NCBI GenBank assembly: GCA_947462685.1
Contig: CANHPL010000004.1
Location: forward strand, 50,850-114,849
From: Burkholderiaceae bacterium
Lineage (GTDB): Bacteria; Pseudomonadota; Gammaproteobacteria; Burkholderiales; Burkholderiaceae
Direction of reading: 5' to 3'
Length of the DNA: 64,000 nt
Below the pieces are notes generated by a model, which saw nothing but the letters and a program-made list of their open reading frames with translations, was not told where the DNA came from and did not search any database. Made by a program: the position numbers and the translations under genes. Of this stretch, positions 48,736 through 59,011 are shown piece by piece. Each line of letters starts with the position of its first letter. Within the stretch, counting starts at the first letter, position 1.

Positions 48736-51468
48736 ATGTCTAAAGAATTTTTATTACTAGTTGACGGTTCTAGCTACTTGTATAGGGCCTTTCATGCGAT
48801 GCCTGATTTGCGCAATCCTAAAGGAGAGCCCACAGGTGCCATTTATGGCATGATTAATATGTTACGCCGATTGCGTACCGAGTTGCCAACTTCCCATATA
48901 GCCTGTATTTTTGATGCCAAGGGCCCCACATTTAGAGATGAATGGTACCCCCAATATAAAGCTAATCGTTCGCCAATGCCAGAGGATCTGGTTAAGCAAA
49001 TTGAACCCATTCATGCAGTTGTAAAAGCTTTAGGCTGGCCAGTAATTATGGTGCCAGGTGTCGAAGCAGATGACGTCATTGGGACTTTGGCGAAAAAAGC
49101 CACCGCTGTGGGTTGGAAAACCGTGATTTCGACAGGAGACAAAGATCTTGCGCAATTAGTTGATGAGTCGGTCACACTGATTAATACCATGACCAACGAA
49201 AAACTTGACATACAAGGCGTGATTAATAAATTTGGTATTGCGCCACACTTAATCGTAGATTATTTAACGATTATTGGGGACACCGTAGATAACGTTCCAG
49301 GTGTGCCCAAGGCGGGACCAAAGACTGCATTGAAATGGTTGACCGAGTTTGGGGACTTAGATAACATCATTTCGCAGTCTAATCAAATCAAAGGTGTCGT
49401 TGGAGAAAATCTGAGAAGTTCCATTCAATGGTTAGAGCAGGCGAAGCGCTTGCTGACCGTGAAAGTAGATTGTGAACTTGATGCGCATTTAAATGATCTT
49501 TCTGAGCTACAAGTTCAACCTGAAAATCATGATGAATTAAGGCAATTATTTGTTCGTTATGGATTTAGAACTTGGTTAAAAGAATATGAATCAGTTACTC
49601 AAAGTATTGAACAAGGGACTGAAGGAAGCTCTCAGCAAAACCAATTATCTTTACCATCAGCACCAATAAATATAAATTATGAAATGGTTACTACCAAGGA
49701 GCAATTGCATGTTTGGCTTGAAAAAATCAAGTCTGCTTCCTTAACTTGTATCGATACAGAAACGACCGGATTAGACCCTATGCGCTCGCAATTGGTTGGT
49801 ATTTCGTTATCTGTTATGGTGGGTCAAGCTTGCTATATTCCGCTCAAGCACGTTACCAATGAAGATCAATTGGATCGAACAGAGACATTAGAAGCTTTAC
49901 GCCCCTGGTTAGAGGATGCCCAAGCATCTAAACTGGGTCAAAACCTGAAATTTGATTGGCATATATTGGCAAATCACGGAATTACACTTCGTGGGATTGT
50001 GCATGACACCTTATTGCAATCTTATGTGTATGAATCACATCGCTCGCACGATATGGACAGTTTGGCACAGCGTCATCTTGGAGTGAAGACGATCACTTTT
50101 GAAGAGGTTTGTGGTAAAGGAGCTTCACAGATTGGATTTGATCAGGTAGATATTGTTACTGCAACCCGTTATGCCGCAGAGGATGCAGATATTACGTTGC
50201 GTCTTCATCAGCATCTATGGCAGATAATTGAGGCAGATCCCCAACTGCGTTATGTTTACCAAGATATTGAGATACCAACTATGTTGGTTCTTGCACGTAT
50301 GGAGCGCAATGGTATTCTGATTGATTCTGCCAAATTAGCCCAACAAGGGCAAGTCATCGGCATGCGACTCTTAGAGTTAGAAAAAGAAATACATACTTTG
50401 GCGGGACAACCGTTTAATATTCAATCCCCAAAGCAAATTGGAGAAATCCTTTTTCAAGTTAAAAATTTACCTATTATTAAAAAAACTCCTGGTGGTGCAC
50501 CCTCTACAGACGAAGAGGTATTACAAAAATTATCAGAAAATTATCCTTTGCCTGCGCGGATTTTGGATTATCGATCTTTAGCAAAATTGCAATCGACTTA
50601 TGTTGAAAAATTGCCAAGAATGGCTGATAGTAAAACCGGTAGAGTTCATACTAATTATGCTCAAGCAGTTGCAGCAACAGGTCGATTAGCCTCGAACGAA
50701 CCTAATTTACAGAATATCCCAGTTCGGACAGAAGAGGGTCGCAAAATTAGGGAAGCGTTTATTGCCAAACCAGAATGGCAGTTAATTTCTGCAGATTATT
50801 CACAAATTGAATTAAGGATCATGGCGCATATTGCCCAGGATGCCAATTTACTTGAAGCTTTTGCTCAGGGACGGGATATTCACCAAGCAACAGCGGCTGA
50901 GATTTTTGGAGTTCCTCTTGAAGGAGTGACACCTGAGCAAAGACGTTATGCGAAAGTCATTAATTTTGGCTTAATTTATGGCATGAGTGCTTTTGGTTTA
51001 GCTAGCAACCTGGGGATTGAGCGTTCTGCAGCACAAACGTATATTGATACTTATTTTGGTCGTTACCCTGGAGTTGCTAAATACATGTCTGATACCCGCG
51101 TTTTAGCAAAAGAAAAAGGCTATGTTGAAACTATTTTTGGCAGAAGGTTATGGCTTCCAGAAATTAATAGTTCAAATGGCATGAGACGCCAAGGAGCTGA
51201 GCGTGCAGCGATTAACGCACCGATGCAAGGCACTGCGGCAGATTTAATTAAGCTTTCCATGATTGCAGTCCAGTCTTGGCTAGAAACCCAACATTTGCAA
51301 ACAAAAATGCTCTTACAGGTTCATGATGAATTGGTTTTAGAAGTACCGCCAAGCGAGCTAGAGCTCGTTAAAATGAATCTTAGAAATTTAATGACACAAG
51401 TAGCCACTTTAAGAGTGCCACTTGAAGTAGGTATCGGTATTGGCAGTAATTGGGAAGAGGCACACTAA
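48736..51468 (+). CDS. polA: DNA polymerase I
   Basis: PolA fills gaps and removes RNA primers. All three domains are present in 910 residues. The 5'-3' exonuclease has DGSSYLYRAFHAMP and GVEADDVIGTLA. The 3'-5' proofreading domain looks active, with CIDTETTGLDP and AEDADITLRLH. The polymerase carries SADYSQIELRIMAHIAQD, RRYAKVINFGLIYGMSAFG and LQVHDELVLEV. An AAGG site precedes the ATG. A ZIP transporter gene follows two bases after the stop. Confidence 0.98.
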   Translation: MSKEFLLLVDGSSYLYRAFHAMPDLRNPKGEPTGAIYGMINMLRRLRTELPTSHIACIFDAKGPTFRDEWYPQYKANRSPMPEDLVKQIEPIHAVVKALGWPVIMVPGVEADDVIGTLAKKATAVGWKTVISTGDKDLAQLVDESVTLINTMTNEKLDIQGVINKFGIAPHLIVDYLTIIGDTVDNVPGVPKAGPKTALKWLTEFGDLDNIISQSNQIKGVVGENLRSSIQWLEQAKRLLTVKVDCELDAHLNDLSELQVQPENHDELRQLFVRYGFRTWLKEYESVTQSIEQGTEGSSQQNQLSLPSAPININYEMVTTKEQLHVWLEKIKSASLTCIDTETTGLDPMRSQLVGISLSVMVGQACYIPLKHVTNEDQLDRTETLEALRPWLEDAQASKLGQNLKFDWHILANHGITLRGIVHDTLLQSYVYESHRSHDMDSLAQRHLGVKTITFEEVCGKGASQIGFDQVDIVTATRYAAEDADITLRLHQHLWQIIEADPQLRYVYQDIEIPTMLVLARMERNGILIDSAKLAQQGQVIGMRLLELEKEIHTLAGQPFNIQSPKQIGEILFQVKNLPIIKKTPGGAPSTDEEVLQKLSENYPLPARILDYRSLAKLQSTYVEKLPRMADSKTGRVHTNYAQAVAATGRLASNEPNLQNIPVRTEEGRKIREAFIAKPEWQLISADYSQIELRIMAHIAQDANLLEAFAQGRDIHQATAAEIFGVPLEGVTPEQRRYAKVINFGLIYGMSAFGLASNLGIERSAAQTYIDTYFGRYPGVAKYMSDTRVLAKEKGYVETIFGRRLWLPEINSSNGMRRQGAERAAINAPMQGTAADLIKLSMIAVQSWLETQHLQTKMLLQVHDELVLEVPPSELELVKMNLRNLMTQVATLRVPLEVGIGIGSNWEEAH

Positions 51469-51470
51469 GC

Positions 51471-52256
51471 GTGGATAGTCATAACGTATTGATTTGGATT
51501 GTAATAGCGACTTTGTCTGCAGGGATCGTCAGTATTTCTGCCGCAGCTACTCTGTCCTTTAAGTTTTTAGGTTCCATCGTCGAAAACATGGTGAGTTTTT
51601 CTGTTGGACTATTGTTAGCAACAGCTTTTTTGCATTCCTTGCCTGAAGCCTTTCAAGATTCGGAAACCTCTACCACGTATTTATTTTCATTATTGTTGGC
51701 AGGCATCTTGTTCTTCTTTATGCTCGAAAAAGTGGCGCTTCTGAGACATAACCATCATCATGAAGGTGATGGTCATAATCACCATATTGGACATGATGCA
51801 GAGGAGGCGGGAAAAAGTGGTTGGATGATTTTAGTTGGTGATGGCGTTCATAATTTTGTGGACGGAGTTTTAATTGCGGCTGCCTTTATTGCCAATCCAG
51901 AAGTAGGTATTTTGACTGCGATTGCCATTATTGCTCATGAAATACCTCAAGAAATTGGTAATTTTATGGTGCTTCTCAACGCTGGATTTAGTAAGAAAAG
52001 GGCTTTAATTTACAACATGGTTTGCGGATTGCTAGCGGTGGTGGGAGGAGTTTTGGGATATGCATTTTTAGAGCAATCAATTGCTTGGATCCCCTATCTA
52101 CTCGTATTTGCTTCTAGTAGTTTTATTTATATTGCCGTAAGTGATTTAATGCCACAAATGAATCGACGGATACAAATTAAAGAATCAATTAAACAAATTA
52201 CATTGATTCTGCTTGGAGTAGGCCTAGTCATCGGCCTCTCCTTTTTTCATCATTAA
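51471..52256 (+). CDS. ZIP-family divalent metal transporter
   Basis: This is a ZIP metal-ion transporter of 261 residues with about seven to eight membrane segments. The cytoplasmic loop is rich in histidine (HNHHHEGDGHNHH-like), and the transport helices carry VGDGVHNFVDGVLIAAAF and AIIAHEIPQEIGNFMVL, the metal-site motifs. I start it at the GTG at 51471, ten bases after GAAGAGG. The ORF-track start lies inside polA. Zinc is the likely substrate, though iron or manganese is possible. It converges on the Rieske oxygenase with a four-base overlap. Confidence 0.92.
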   Translation: MDSHNVLIWIVIATLSAGIVSISAAATLSFKFLGSIVENMVSFSVGLLLATAFLHSLPEAFQDSETSTTYLFSLLLAGILFFFMLEKVALLRHNHHHEGDGHNHHIGHDAEEAGKSGWMILVGDGVHNFVDGVLIAAAFIANPEVGILTAIAIIAHEIPQEIGNFMVLLNAGFSKKRALIYNMVCGLLAVVGGVLGYAFLEQSIAWIPYLLVFASSSFIYIAVSDLMPQMNRRIQIKESIKQITLILLGVGLVIGLSFFHH

Positions 52257-53350
52257 AACTTCATCGCTGCGCGATACCACTCGTGAAAGTGTTGCATGCC
52301 ATCCTCCATTGGGCTTTGATAAGGCCCCACTTCATTTTGACCTCTGGCTAATAGAGCGGCTCGTCCTGCATCCATCCGCTGTGCGATTTCATCATCTTCG
52401 ATACAAGTTTCCATGTAGGCGGCGCGTTCAGCTTCAATGAATTCGCGCTCAAACCAAACGATTTCTTCAGGGTAATAAAACTCGACAATATTTCTAGTTT
52501 TGTTCGGGCCCAAGGGGTGAAGTGTAGAAATACAAAGTACACCTGGGTACCACTCAATCATGACATTCGGATAATAAGTTAACCAAATTGCGCCGCAATC
52601 GGGTAATTTGCCACCATGGTGACGCAACACGGCATCATGCCATTTTGCATAAACATGTGAACCAGGTTTTTTGAGTTGATTATTTAAACCTACTTTTTGC
52701 ACGTTATACCAATTACCAAATTCCCAAGATAAATCATCGCAGCTTACAAATTGTCCTAAGCCTGGATGAAATGGACCCACATGATAGTCTTCAAGATAGA
52801 CTTCAATAAAGGTTTTCCAGTTGTAATTGCATTCGTGAACCTCCACATGATCAAGCAAATAACCCTGAAAATTCAATTCTTCTTTTACACCTAACTTTTT
52901 TAGATCAGTATGGACGTCCCTTGGCCCCTCGAAAAGTAACCCTTGCCAATTTTGAAGTGGACTTTTGCCAAGATGCAAACAAGGATTTTCTCCGAAATGA
53001 GGAGCACCTAAGAGTTCACCTTGTAAATCATATGTCCAACGATGTAGAGGGCAGACGATATGATCAACTTGACCTTTACCATTAAGCATAATAGCTTGAC
53101 GATGCCTGCATACGTTAGAGAGTAGCTCGACACCTCGTTCATTACGCACGAGAACTCGGCCTTCATTTTCGGTTCGCAGTGTTTGGTAGTCTCCCACCTC
53201 TGGAACCATCAGTTCATGACCGATGTAATTTGGACCATTTGCAAAAAGCAAGGCCATTTCTTTACTAAACAACTCAGTGTCAAAATACGCTATGACAGGT
53301 AACTGCAAATTGGACGGCGCAAGCTGCTGCGCGGTAGCCAGATTAGTCAT
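52253..53350 (-). CDS. Rieske-type ring-hydroxylating oxygenase, alpha subunit
   Basis: This is a Rieske non-heme iron oxygenase of 365 residues. The [2Fe-2S] ligands are C81, H83, C100 and H103 (CRHRQ and CPLHR). The mononuclear iron site is in EDYHVGPFHPG near 192. The start at 53350 (MTNLATAQQL) fits homologues; the ORF track adds 30 residues. No beta subunit or dedicated reductase is next to it. It may use general electron donors such as the ferredoxin-type reductase at 31.6 kb; this is only a guess. The substrate is unknown. Confidence 0.88.
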   Translation of the reverse strand: MTNLATAQQLAPSNLQLPVIAYFDTELFSKEMALLFANGPNYIGHELMVPEVGDYQTLRTENEGRVLVRNERGVELLSNVCRHRQAIMLNGKGQVDHIVCPLHRWTYDLQGELLGAPHFGENPCLHLGKSPLQNWQGLLFEGPRDVHTDLKKLGVKEELNFQGYLLDHVEVHECNYNWKTFIEVYLEDYHVGPFHPGLGQFVSCDDLSWEFGNWYNVQKVGLNNQLKKPGSHVYAKWHDAVLRHHGGKLPDCGAIWLTYYPNVMIEWYPGVLCISTLHPLGPNKTRNIVEFYYPEEIVWFEREFIEAERAAYMETCIEDDEIAQRMDAGRAALLARGQNEVGPYQSPMEDGMQHFHEWYRAAMKF

Positions 53351-53520
53351 TCTCCCCACCCCCGAAAAAAAGTCAGCCGAAGCTAAGCGGAATAACCAAT
53401 CCAACCATCGACATGTCGATATTGGAAAGGAATCTAGCATTATACTAAAACAGAAATTTGAAGTCCATATAATTCTACTAATTAATCTAAAGTTACTTAT
53501 TTATTAAAGGTCTTAATTGC

Positions 53521-53757
53521 ATGCCATCTGCCAAAGGAAAAGAATCCAAAATGGATGAAGTAAAAGTCAGTATTCAAGAACCCAACTATGAGCAAGCTGT
53601 TGCTGAGTTAGAAAAATTAATTCAAGAGATGGAGTCCGGGAAAATGCCACTTGAAGAGAATTTGGCTTCCTATAAACGTGGCGTTGAATTAATCAAACTA
53701 TGTCAAAAGTTGTTAGATCAAGTTGAACAGCAAGTTAAAGTTTTTGAGGCAGAATAA
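53521..53757 (+). CDS. xseB: Exodeoxyribonuclease VII small subunit
   Basis: XseB is the small subunit of exonuclease VII. The family core NYEQAVAELEKLIQEMESGKMPLEENLASYKRG (quoted in parts: YEQAVAELEKLI, GKMPLEENLA) is complete. The length is 78 residues with a short polar N-terminal extension, so an internal ATG at codon 11 could also be the start. The stop overlaps the ispA start (TAATG). xseB-ispA-dxs is a classic proteobacterial order. Confidence 0.93.
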   Translation: MPSAKGKESKMDEVKVSIQEPNYEQAVAELEKLIQEMESGKMPLEENLASYKRGVELIKLCQKLLDQVEQQVKVFEAE

Positions 53758-54650
53758 TGTTTGATTGGAAAACGTGGCGCACAGAATACGCACAGCGCAT
53801 TGAATTAGCTTTAATAGAAGCCATTCCATCAGTGGAAGATGGCTTAGACCAGTTGTATCCAGCCATGGCTTATGCAGTTCGAGCAGGTGGTAAAAGAATA
53901 CGACCATTACTGATTTATGCGGCATGGCAATTGGGCCAAAAATCTGACATGCAAGACATTAGTCAAGTAGATGAAGTTGCCGTTGCAATTGAATTGATTC
54001 ACACCTATTCTTTGGTGCATGATGATTTGCCGTCGATGGATAACGATGATCTGCGTCGTGGCAAACCTACTACCCACAAAGTATTTAATGAAGCTACAGC
54101 ATTATTGGTAGGCGATGCACTTCAGGCGCAGGCGTTTGTCATCCTCGCTAAGATGCAGATGCCCGCGAAGTTAAAAATAGAACTTATTCAAGAGTTAGCA
54201 GTTAGTTCAGGAATGCAAGGCATGTGTAAGGGGCAAGCAATTGATTTAGCAAATGTAGGAAAAATATTAAATCTAGAAATACTAGAAAAAATGCATCGAC
54301 TCAAAACTGGAGCTTTACTTAATTGCGCAATTCGCATGGGGGCAATTTTAGGTGGTGTTGATGTTGAAAAGAGAAAAATTCTGGATCAAATTGCTCAAGA
54401 TGTTGGTTTAGGATTCCAAGTAACTGATGACATTTTGGATGCAACTGAAAATTCTGAAACTCTAGGTAAAACTGCAGGTAAAGATGAGCAGGCAGATAAA
54501 CCCACATTTGTTAGTTTTATGGGCCTTGAGGCATCTCAAGTCTATGCAAAAGAACTTTTGGATCGATCCTTTGATGCTTTAAATACATGGGGTAGTGAAG
54601 CAGATCCACTGCGAGCAATTGTGCAGTGGGCTTTTGTCAGGAATTCTTAA
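53757..54650 (+). CDS. ispA: Farnesyl diphosphate synthase (polyprenyl synthetase)
   Basis: This is a short-chain trans-prenyl synthase of 297 residues. The first aspartate-rich motif DDLPSMDND lies near residue 88, followed by RRGKPTTHKVF. The second, DDILD, is near 226. It condenses IPP with DMAPP and GPP to give farnesyl diphosphate. It overlaps xseB by one base and lies about 100 bases before dxs, which supplies the pathway. Confidence 0.95.
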   Translation: MFDWKTWRTEYAQRIELALIEAIPSVEDGLDQLYPAMAYAVRAGGKRIRPLLIYAAWQLGQKSDMQDISQVDEVAVAIELIHTYSLVHDDLPSMDNDDLRRGKPTTHKVFNEATALLVGDALQAQAFVILAKMQMPAKLKIELIQELAVSSGMQGMCKGQAIDLANVGKILNLEILEKMHRLKTGALLNCAIRMGAILGGVDVEKRKILDQIAQDVGLGFQVTDDILDATENSETLGKTAGKDEQADKPTFVSFMGLEASQVYAKELLDRSFDALNTWGSEADPLRAIVQWAFVRNS

Positions 54651-54718
54651 TTCAAGAACGTTGTTTGTATCTTCAATAGAAATGCAAACCTGAGAGATAA
54701 TAGTGGTTTATCTTTCTT

Positions 54719-54735
54719 CGCTTCATGATGAAGCG
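54719..54735 (+). repeat. Short hairpin in the dxs leader
   Basis: CGCTTCAT and ATGAAGCG flank a single base, so a six-base stem with a five-base loop can form. It ends 17 bases before the dxs ATG and could influence ribosome access. No Shine-Dalgarno sequence is obvious nearby. Confidence 0.4.
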
Positions 54736-54752
54736 CTTTGAACGAAATATTT

Positions 54753-56657
54753 ATGAAGCAAGACAATTTACTGCAACAAATTGAATCTCCAGATGATTTA
54801 AGAAAATTATCTCGTGATGATTTACCCCAGCTAGCCAATGAGTTAAGAGCGTTTATTCTAAATTCAGTATCCAAAACGGGAGGTCATTTATCGTCTAATT
54901 TGGGGACTGTTGAGTTGGCCATTGCTTTACATTATGTGCTTGATACTCCGGATGATCGTTTGATTTGGGATGTTGGCCATCAAAGTTATGCCCATAAAAT
55001 TCTAACTGGTAGGCGGCAGCTCATGCATACCTTAAGAAAATTAGATGGTATTTCTGGCTTTCCTAAGCGTTCTGAAAGCACGTACGACACGTTTGGCACG
55101 GCCCATTCTTCGACTAGTATTTCGGCGGCGATGGGTATGGCCCGGGGATTGCAAACTAAACATGAGAATCAAGTTGCTGTTGCGGTGATTGGTGATGGCG
55201 CCATGAGCGCTGGTATGGCGTTTGAAGCCTTAAATAATGCGGGTGTGTATGAAGATTTACCGCTCATTGTGATTTTAAATGATAACGATATGTCTATTTC
55301 TCCAGCAGTGGGAGCTTTGAATCGTTATTTGGCAAGATTGATGAGTGGCAGTTTTTATGCTTCGACAAAAAAAGGGATTGATTCCGTATTATCTTTAGCG
55401 CCACCACTGAGGGAGTTCGCAAAAAGGCTGGAAGAGCATACTAAAGGTATGGTTGTTCCAGGAACTATTTTTGAAGAATTTGGTTTTAACTATATAGGAC
55501 CTATTGATGGTCATGACTTGGATTCATTAATTCCAACATTACAAAATGTTAAAAAGCTAGCCTTATCTGGTAAAGGCCCCCAGTTTTTGCATATTGTGAC
55601 GAAAAAGGGCCAAGGCTATAAATTGGCTGAAGTCGATCCTGTTCTGTATCACGGACCCAGTAAATTCGATCCTATCAAAGGAATTCAAAGCTCAAAGGCG
55701 CCTGCTAAACAAACCTTTACTCAAGTATTTGGCCAATGGTTGTGTGATCAAGCAACAGCGGACGAACGTTTGATCGGAATTACTCCTGCCATGCGAGAGG
55801 GGTCTGGACTTGTTGAGTTCGAAAAATTATTTCCTAATCGATATTATGACGTGGGTATTGCTGAGCAACATGCCGTTACTTTTGCCGCAGGTTTGGCTTG
55901 TGAGGGGTTGAAGCCAGTGGTAGCAATTTATTCGACTTTCCTACAGCGTGGGTATGATCAGTTAATTCATGATGTGGCATTACAAGATTTGCCTATAGTG
56001 TTTGCTTTGGATAGGGCTGGTATTGTTGGCGCAGATGGCGCAACGCATGCAGGTGCATTTGATATCCCTTACTTGAGATGTATCCCTAATATGGTTATTA
56101 TGACTCCGGCAGATGAGAGAGAGTGCCGACAGTTATTAACCACTGCCTATAGTTTGAGTCATCCAAGTGCTGTAAGGTATCCTCGTGGTGCAGGAGTTGG
56201 CAACACACCTTTAGACGAACTAGACACACTCACCGTAGGAAAAGCAAAAATTGAGAGACTATCCCAGCAATCTCCGGGAAAAAAAATTGCGATTCTTTGT
56301 TTTGGTACCTTGTTATATCCAGCTTTGGAAGTGGCCAAGCGTATTGACGCTACGGTCGTGAACATGCGTTTTGTAAAACCGATTGATGAATCTTTATTGC
56401 TTCAATTGAGTCGTGAATATGATGGTTTTGTTACCTTAGAAGATGGGGTAATTGCTGGCGGTGCTGGTAGTGCATGTATTGAGTTTCTAATGAAATCAGG
56501 TATTTGTAAGCCTTTTTTACAGCTTGGTTTGCCAGATCAGTTCATTGACCATGGTGATCCACAAATGCTGATGTCTCAATGTGGTTTGGATGAAAGTGGT
56601 ATTGAAAAGTCCATTCGAAATTATTTCAGCGCGATGGATTTACCCAAGATAACTTGA
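54753..56657 (+). CDS. dxs: 1-deoxy-D-xylulose-5-phosphate synthase
   Basis: Dxs is the TPP-dependent first enzyme of the MEP pathway. [18 protein letters not shown] (near 144) is the TPP-binding motif, and FDRAG-type [19 protein letters not shown] lies near 418. The N-terminal [18 protein letters not shown] is typical. I use the ATG at 54753; the ORF track starts five codons earlier at a TTG. The length is 634 residues. A short overlapping frame (54725-54784) precedes it. folE2 follows after 19 bases. Confidence 0.96.
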   Translation: MKQDNLLQQIESPDDLRKLSRDDLPQLANELRAFILNSVSKTGGHLSSNLGTVELAIALHYVLDTPDDRLIWDVGHQSYAHKILTGRRQLMHTLRKLDGISGFPKRSESTYDTFGTAHSSTSISAAMGMARGLQTKHENQVAVAVIGDGAMSAGMAFEALNNAGVYEDLPLIVILNDNDMSISPAVGALNRYLARLMSGSFYASTKKGIDSVLSLAPPLREFAKRLEEHTKGMVVPGTIFEEFGFNYIGPIDGHDLDSLIPTLQNVKKLALSGKGPQFLHIVTKKGQGYKLAEVDPVLYHGPSKFDPIKGIQSSKAPAKQTFTQVFGQWLCDQATADERLIGITPAMREGSGLVEFEKLFPNRYYDVGIAEQHAVTFAAGLACEGLKPVVAIYSTFLQRGYDQLIHDVALQDLPIVFALDRAGIVGADGATHAGAFDIPYLRCIPNMVIMTPADERECRQLLTTAYSLSHPSAVRYPRGAGVGNTPLDELDTLTVGKAKIERLSQQSPGKKIAILCFGTLLYPALEVAKRIDATVVNMRFVKPIDESLLLQLSREYDGFVTLEDGVIAGGAGSACIEFLMKSGICKPFLQLGLPDQFIDHGDPQMLMSQCGLDESGIEKSIRNYFSAMDLPKIT

Positions 56658-56676
56658 TTTCTAGGACAATAGCAAT

Positions 56677-57495
56677 GTGAGTGATATGAAAATAACCCAG
56701 TTAAACACAGCATCTATGCCTGATATTCAATCTAACGTAGATGATCGTAACTTAGCTATTGAGCAAGTTGGTGTGCGCAATATTCGCTTTCCAATTATGG
56801 TGCAAGGCGAACAGGAACTGATGCCATCTGTTGCGCAATTTAATTTAAATGTGGCATTACCCGCTGAAAAAAAAGGTACCCACATGTCACGCTTTATGGC
56901 GCTTTTACAAGAGTCAAAAGAGCCGATCAGTGCCAAAAGTTTAAATCAACTCATTCGTAAAATGCTACCTTTGCTAGAGGCAAAAAAAGGCATGATTGAG
57001 CTCAGTTACGCTCATTTTGTGAATAAAAAAGCCCCAATTTCGGGCATTCAAAGTTTGATGGACTATCAGGTTACCTGGACTAGTTTTGCTGAAGAACATA
57101 ACGACACAGTGCATGTGGCGAATTTTCTAAAAGTGCTGGTGCCTGTCATGAGTTTATGCCCTTGTTCAAAAGAAATTTCTGATTATGGCGCTCACAACCA
57201 GCGTTCTCATGTAGTGATTGAAGTGCGCTTAAAGAATGACACTTCGATGTATGTCGAAGAACTGATTCGCATTGCTGAATCACAAGCGTCATGTGAATTA
57301 TGGGGACTTTTGAAGAGAACGGATGAAAAATACGTTACTGAGAAATCGTATGAAAATCCTAAGTTTGTTGAGGACTTGGTGCGAGATGTTGCAAGTCACG
57401 TTGCTCTGTTAGACGGGATTGTTTCGTATGAAGTCGAAGCAGAAAATTTTGAATCGATTCATAATCACAGCGCTTTTGCTAGGATTAGTTCTTAG
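56677..57495 (+). CDS. folE2: GTP cyclohydrolase FolE2
   Basis: FolE2 (GTP cyclohydrolase IB) makes dihydroneopterin triphosphate for folate and related cofactors. [20 protein letters not shown] (near 166) carries the conserved cysteine and metal ligands. DVQSSVD-like [18 protein letters not shown] at the N-terminus is also typical. The length is 272 residues. The GTG start lies ten bases after AGGA; an ATG three codons later is an alternative. The type IB enzyme is not strictly zinc-dependent. It converges on tsaD. Confidence 0.94.
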   Translation: MSDMKITQLNTASMPDIQSNVDDRNLAIEQVGVRNIRFPIMVQGEQELMPSVAQFNLNVALPAEKKGTHMSRFMALLQESKEPISAKSLNQLIRKMLPLLEAKKGMIELSYAHFVNKKAPISGIQSLMDYQVTWTSFAEEHNDTVHVANFLKVLVPVMSLCPCSKEISDYGAHNQRSHVVIEVRLKNDTSMYVEELIRIAESQASCELWGLLKRTDEKYVTEKSYENPKFVEDLVRDVASHVALLDGIVSYEVEAENFESIHNHSAFARISS

Positions 57496-58571
57496 TCGAT
57501 GAGCTGGTTTAGTGGCCAGCGAGGTTTGACATCAAAAGAAAAAGTAGACTCAGCTAAACTTGGGTTTTTAAGAAGTTTGATAGCCCCGGCAAATGCAATC
57601 ATTGCGCCATTATCTGTACATAAATCCAGAGGTGGATACAACACTTGAATGCATAACTGCTCGGCAATCAAATTCAACCCAGTTCTTAATTGTTCATTCG
57701 CACCAACCCCCCCTGCAACAACGAGTGTTTTGCAGTCTGTTAAATGAATCGCGTCTTTGACTTTTTTACACAATACTTCGACGACTGCTTCAACAAATGC
57801 AAGAGACAGGTCTGCTTTAAATTGCTGATCCAAAGTTTGGTCGGTTTTAATCTTTAATTTTGTTTGTGTCAGCACTGCAGTTTTTAGACCGGCAAAAGAA
57901 AAATCCAAATTTTTTGAGTGCATAAGCGGTCTTGGAAGGGTAAATTTTCCAGGTACTCCATGTTTTGCAAGCAAAGATACAGCCGGTCCACCTGGGTAAG
58001 TTAGCCCTAATAATTTTGCTGTTTTGTCAAAGGCTTCACCTGCAGCATCATCTAGAGTTTCACCGAGAAGTTCATAAACCCCAATATCCTTTACCAACAT
58101 GAGTTGAGTGTGGCCCCCCGAAACCAAAAGTGCTAAAAATGGGAAAAGATCTTGAGTCTCGAAGTTTTCTATGTTGGGAGAAAGTAATGGTGAGAGCAAA
58201 TGACCTTCTAGGTGGTGAATACCGATAATTTTTTTAGAAAGGGCAAATGCAATAGCCTTAGCAATCGAAGTGCCCACTAACAAAGTGCCTGCTAGCCCAG
58301 GTCCTTTCGTATAGGCTATGCCATCAATTTGTGAAATTGTTAAACCTGACTTTTTTAAACAGTCATCAATTAAGGGCAGTCCCAGTCGAATATGATCCCG
58401 CGAAGCAAGTTCCGGTACTACACCCCCGTAAATCTCATGCATTTTGACTTGGGAAAATAGACTTTGTCCTAAAAGCCCGAGATGGGCGGGTTGATTCGAC
58501 TCCCAAAAGCTCGAATCGTAGACAGCTATGCCTGTCTCATCGCAAGAAGTTTCTATTCCTAGTATGTACAT
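57492..58571 (-). CDS. tsaD: tRNA N6-threonylcarbamoyladenosine transferase TsaD
   Basis: TsaD transfers the threonylcarbamoyl group to A37 of ANN-reading tRNAs, together with TsaB, TsaC and Tsa[18 protein letters not shown] is the N-terminal signature. The metal-binding histidines are in [12 protein letters not shown] near 120, and [11 protein letters not shown] and [13 protein letters not shown] are present. The length of 359 residues is normal. It is divergent from rpsU, the common arrangement in proteobacteria. Confidence 0.97.
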   Translation of the reverse strand: MYILGIETSCDETGIAVYDSSFWESNQPAHLGLLGQSLFSQVKMHEIYGGVVPELASRDHIRLGLPLIDDCLKKSGLTISQIDGIAYTKGPGLAGTLLVGTSIAKAIAFALSKKIIGIHHLEGHLLSPLLSPNIENFETQDLFPFLALLVSGGHTQLMLVKDIGVYELLGETLDDAAGEAFDKTAKLLGLTYPGGPAVSLLAKHGVPGKFTLPRPLMHSKNLDFSFAGLKTAVLTQTKLKIKTDQTLDQQFKADLSLAFVEAVVEVLCKKVKDAIHLTDCKTLVVAGGVGANEQLRTGLNLIAEQLCIQVLYPPLDLCTDNGAMIAFAGAIKLLKNPSLAESTFSFDVKPRWPLNQLID

Positions 58572-58586
58572 TTTTTGATTTTCTCA

Positions 58587-58595
58587 TGATATACT
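58587..58595 (+). promoter_or_regulatory. Extended -10 promoter of rpsU
   Basis: TGATATACT fits the extended -10 form TGnTATAAT with one mismatch. It lies 33 bases before the rpsU ATG. The -35 region is weak, as is usual with extended -10 promoters. Confidence 0.45.
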
Positions 58596-58628
58596 TGTAG
58601 TCTTTAGTTTATTTAGAAAATTTAACGC

Positions 58629-58841
58629 ATGACCACTATTCGCCTTCGTGAAAATGAGCCCTTTGAAGTTGCTCTCCGCCGTTTTAAACGCACCATTGAA
58701 AAAAATGGTTTGCTAACTGACTTACGTGCCCGTGAGTTTTATGAAAAACCAACGGCTGAACGCAAACGTAAAAAAGCAGCTGCTGCTAAGCGCCACTATA
58801 AGCGCATTCGTAGCCAAATGTTACCTAAAAAACTTTACTAA
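58629..58841 (+). CDS. rpsU: 30S ribosomal protein S21
   Basis: This is S21 with 70 residues, the usual length. It begins [21 protein letters not shown] and has a basic C-terminal helix rich in Arg and Lys. It opens the rpsU-yqeY-dnaG-rpoD series, the macromolecular synthesis gene set. Two hairpins follow, the second a clear terminator, so S21 can be made in excess over the genes downstream. Confidence 0.97.
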   Translation: MTTIRLRENEPFEVALRRFKRTIEKNGLLTDLRAREFYEKPTAERKRKKAAAAKRHYKRIRSQMLPKKLY

Positions 58842-58850
58842 TTTAATACC

Positions 58851-58896
58851 ATTAATCTTTACATGGGCATGTTTTATTACATGCTCATGGATTAAT
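58851..58896 (+). repeat. First hairpin after rpsU
   Basis: The inner arms CATGGGCATG and CATGCTCATG pair with one G-U wobble around an eight-base loop. The outer arms ATTAATC and GATTAAT extend it. No T run follows, so a role in 3'-end protection is more likely than termination. Confidence 0.6.
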
Positions 58897-58904
58897 TAAA
58901 ATAC

Positions 58905-58938
58905 AACCCACCATCACGTGCATGGTGGGTTTTCTTTT
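58905..58938 (+). terminator. Rho-independent terminator after rpsU
   Basis: The arms AACCCACCAT and ATGGTGGGTT enclose a seven-base loop and are followed by TTCTTTTT. This is a strong intrinsic terminator between rpsU and the yqeY-dnaG genes. Confidence 0.9.
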
Positions 58939-59011
58939 TGTCTCAGATGGTCAAGAAAAATGAATAAATCTTGTCATAATGGAGATAACTAAACTGCTGA
59001 TTGAGGAAAAT

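Noticed and set aside
54690-54715. AACCTGAGAGATAATA before dxs, recalling TPP riboswitch sequence
   Set aside because: Dxs uses TPP, but the remaining conserved helices and sequence blocks of the TPP riboswitch are missing, so this is probably chance.
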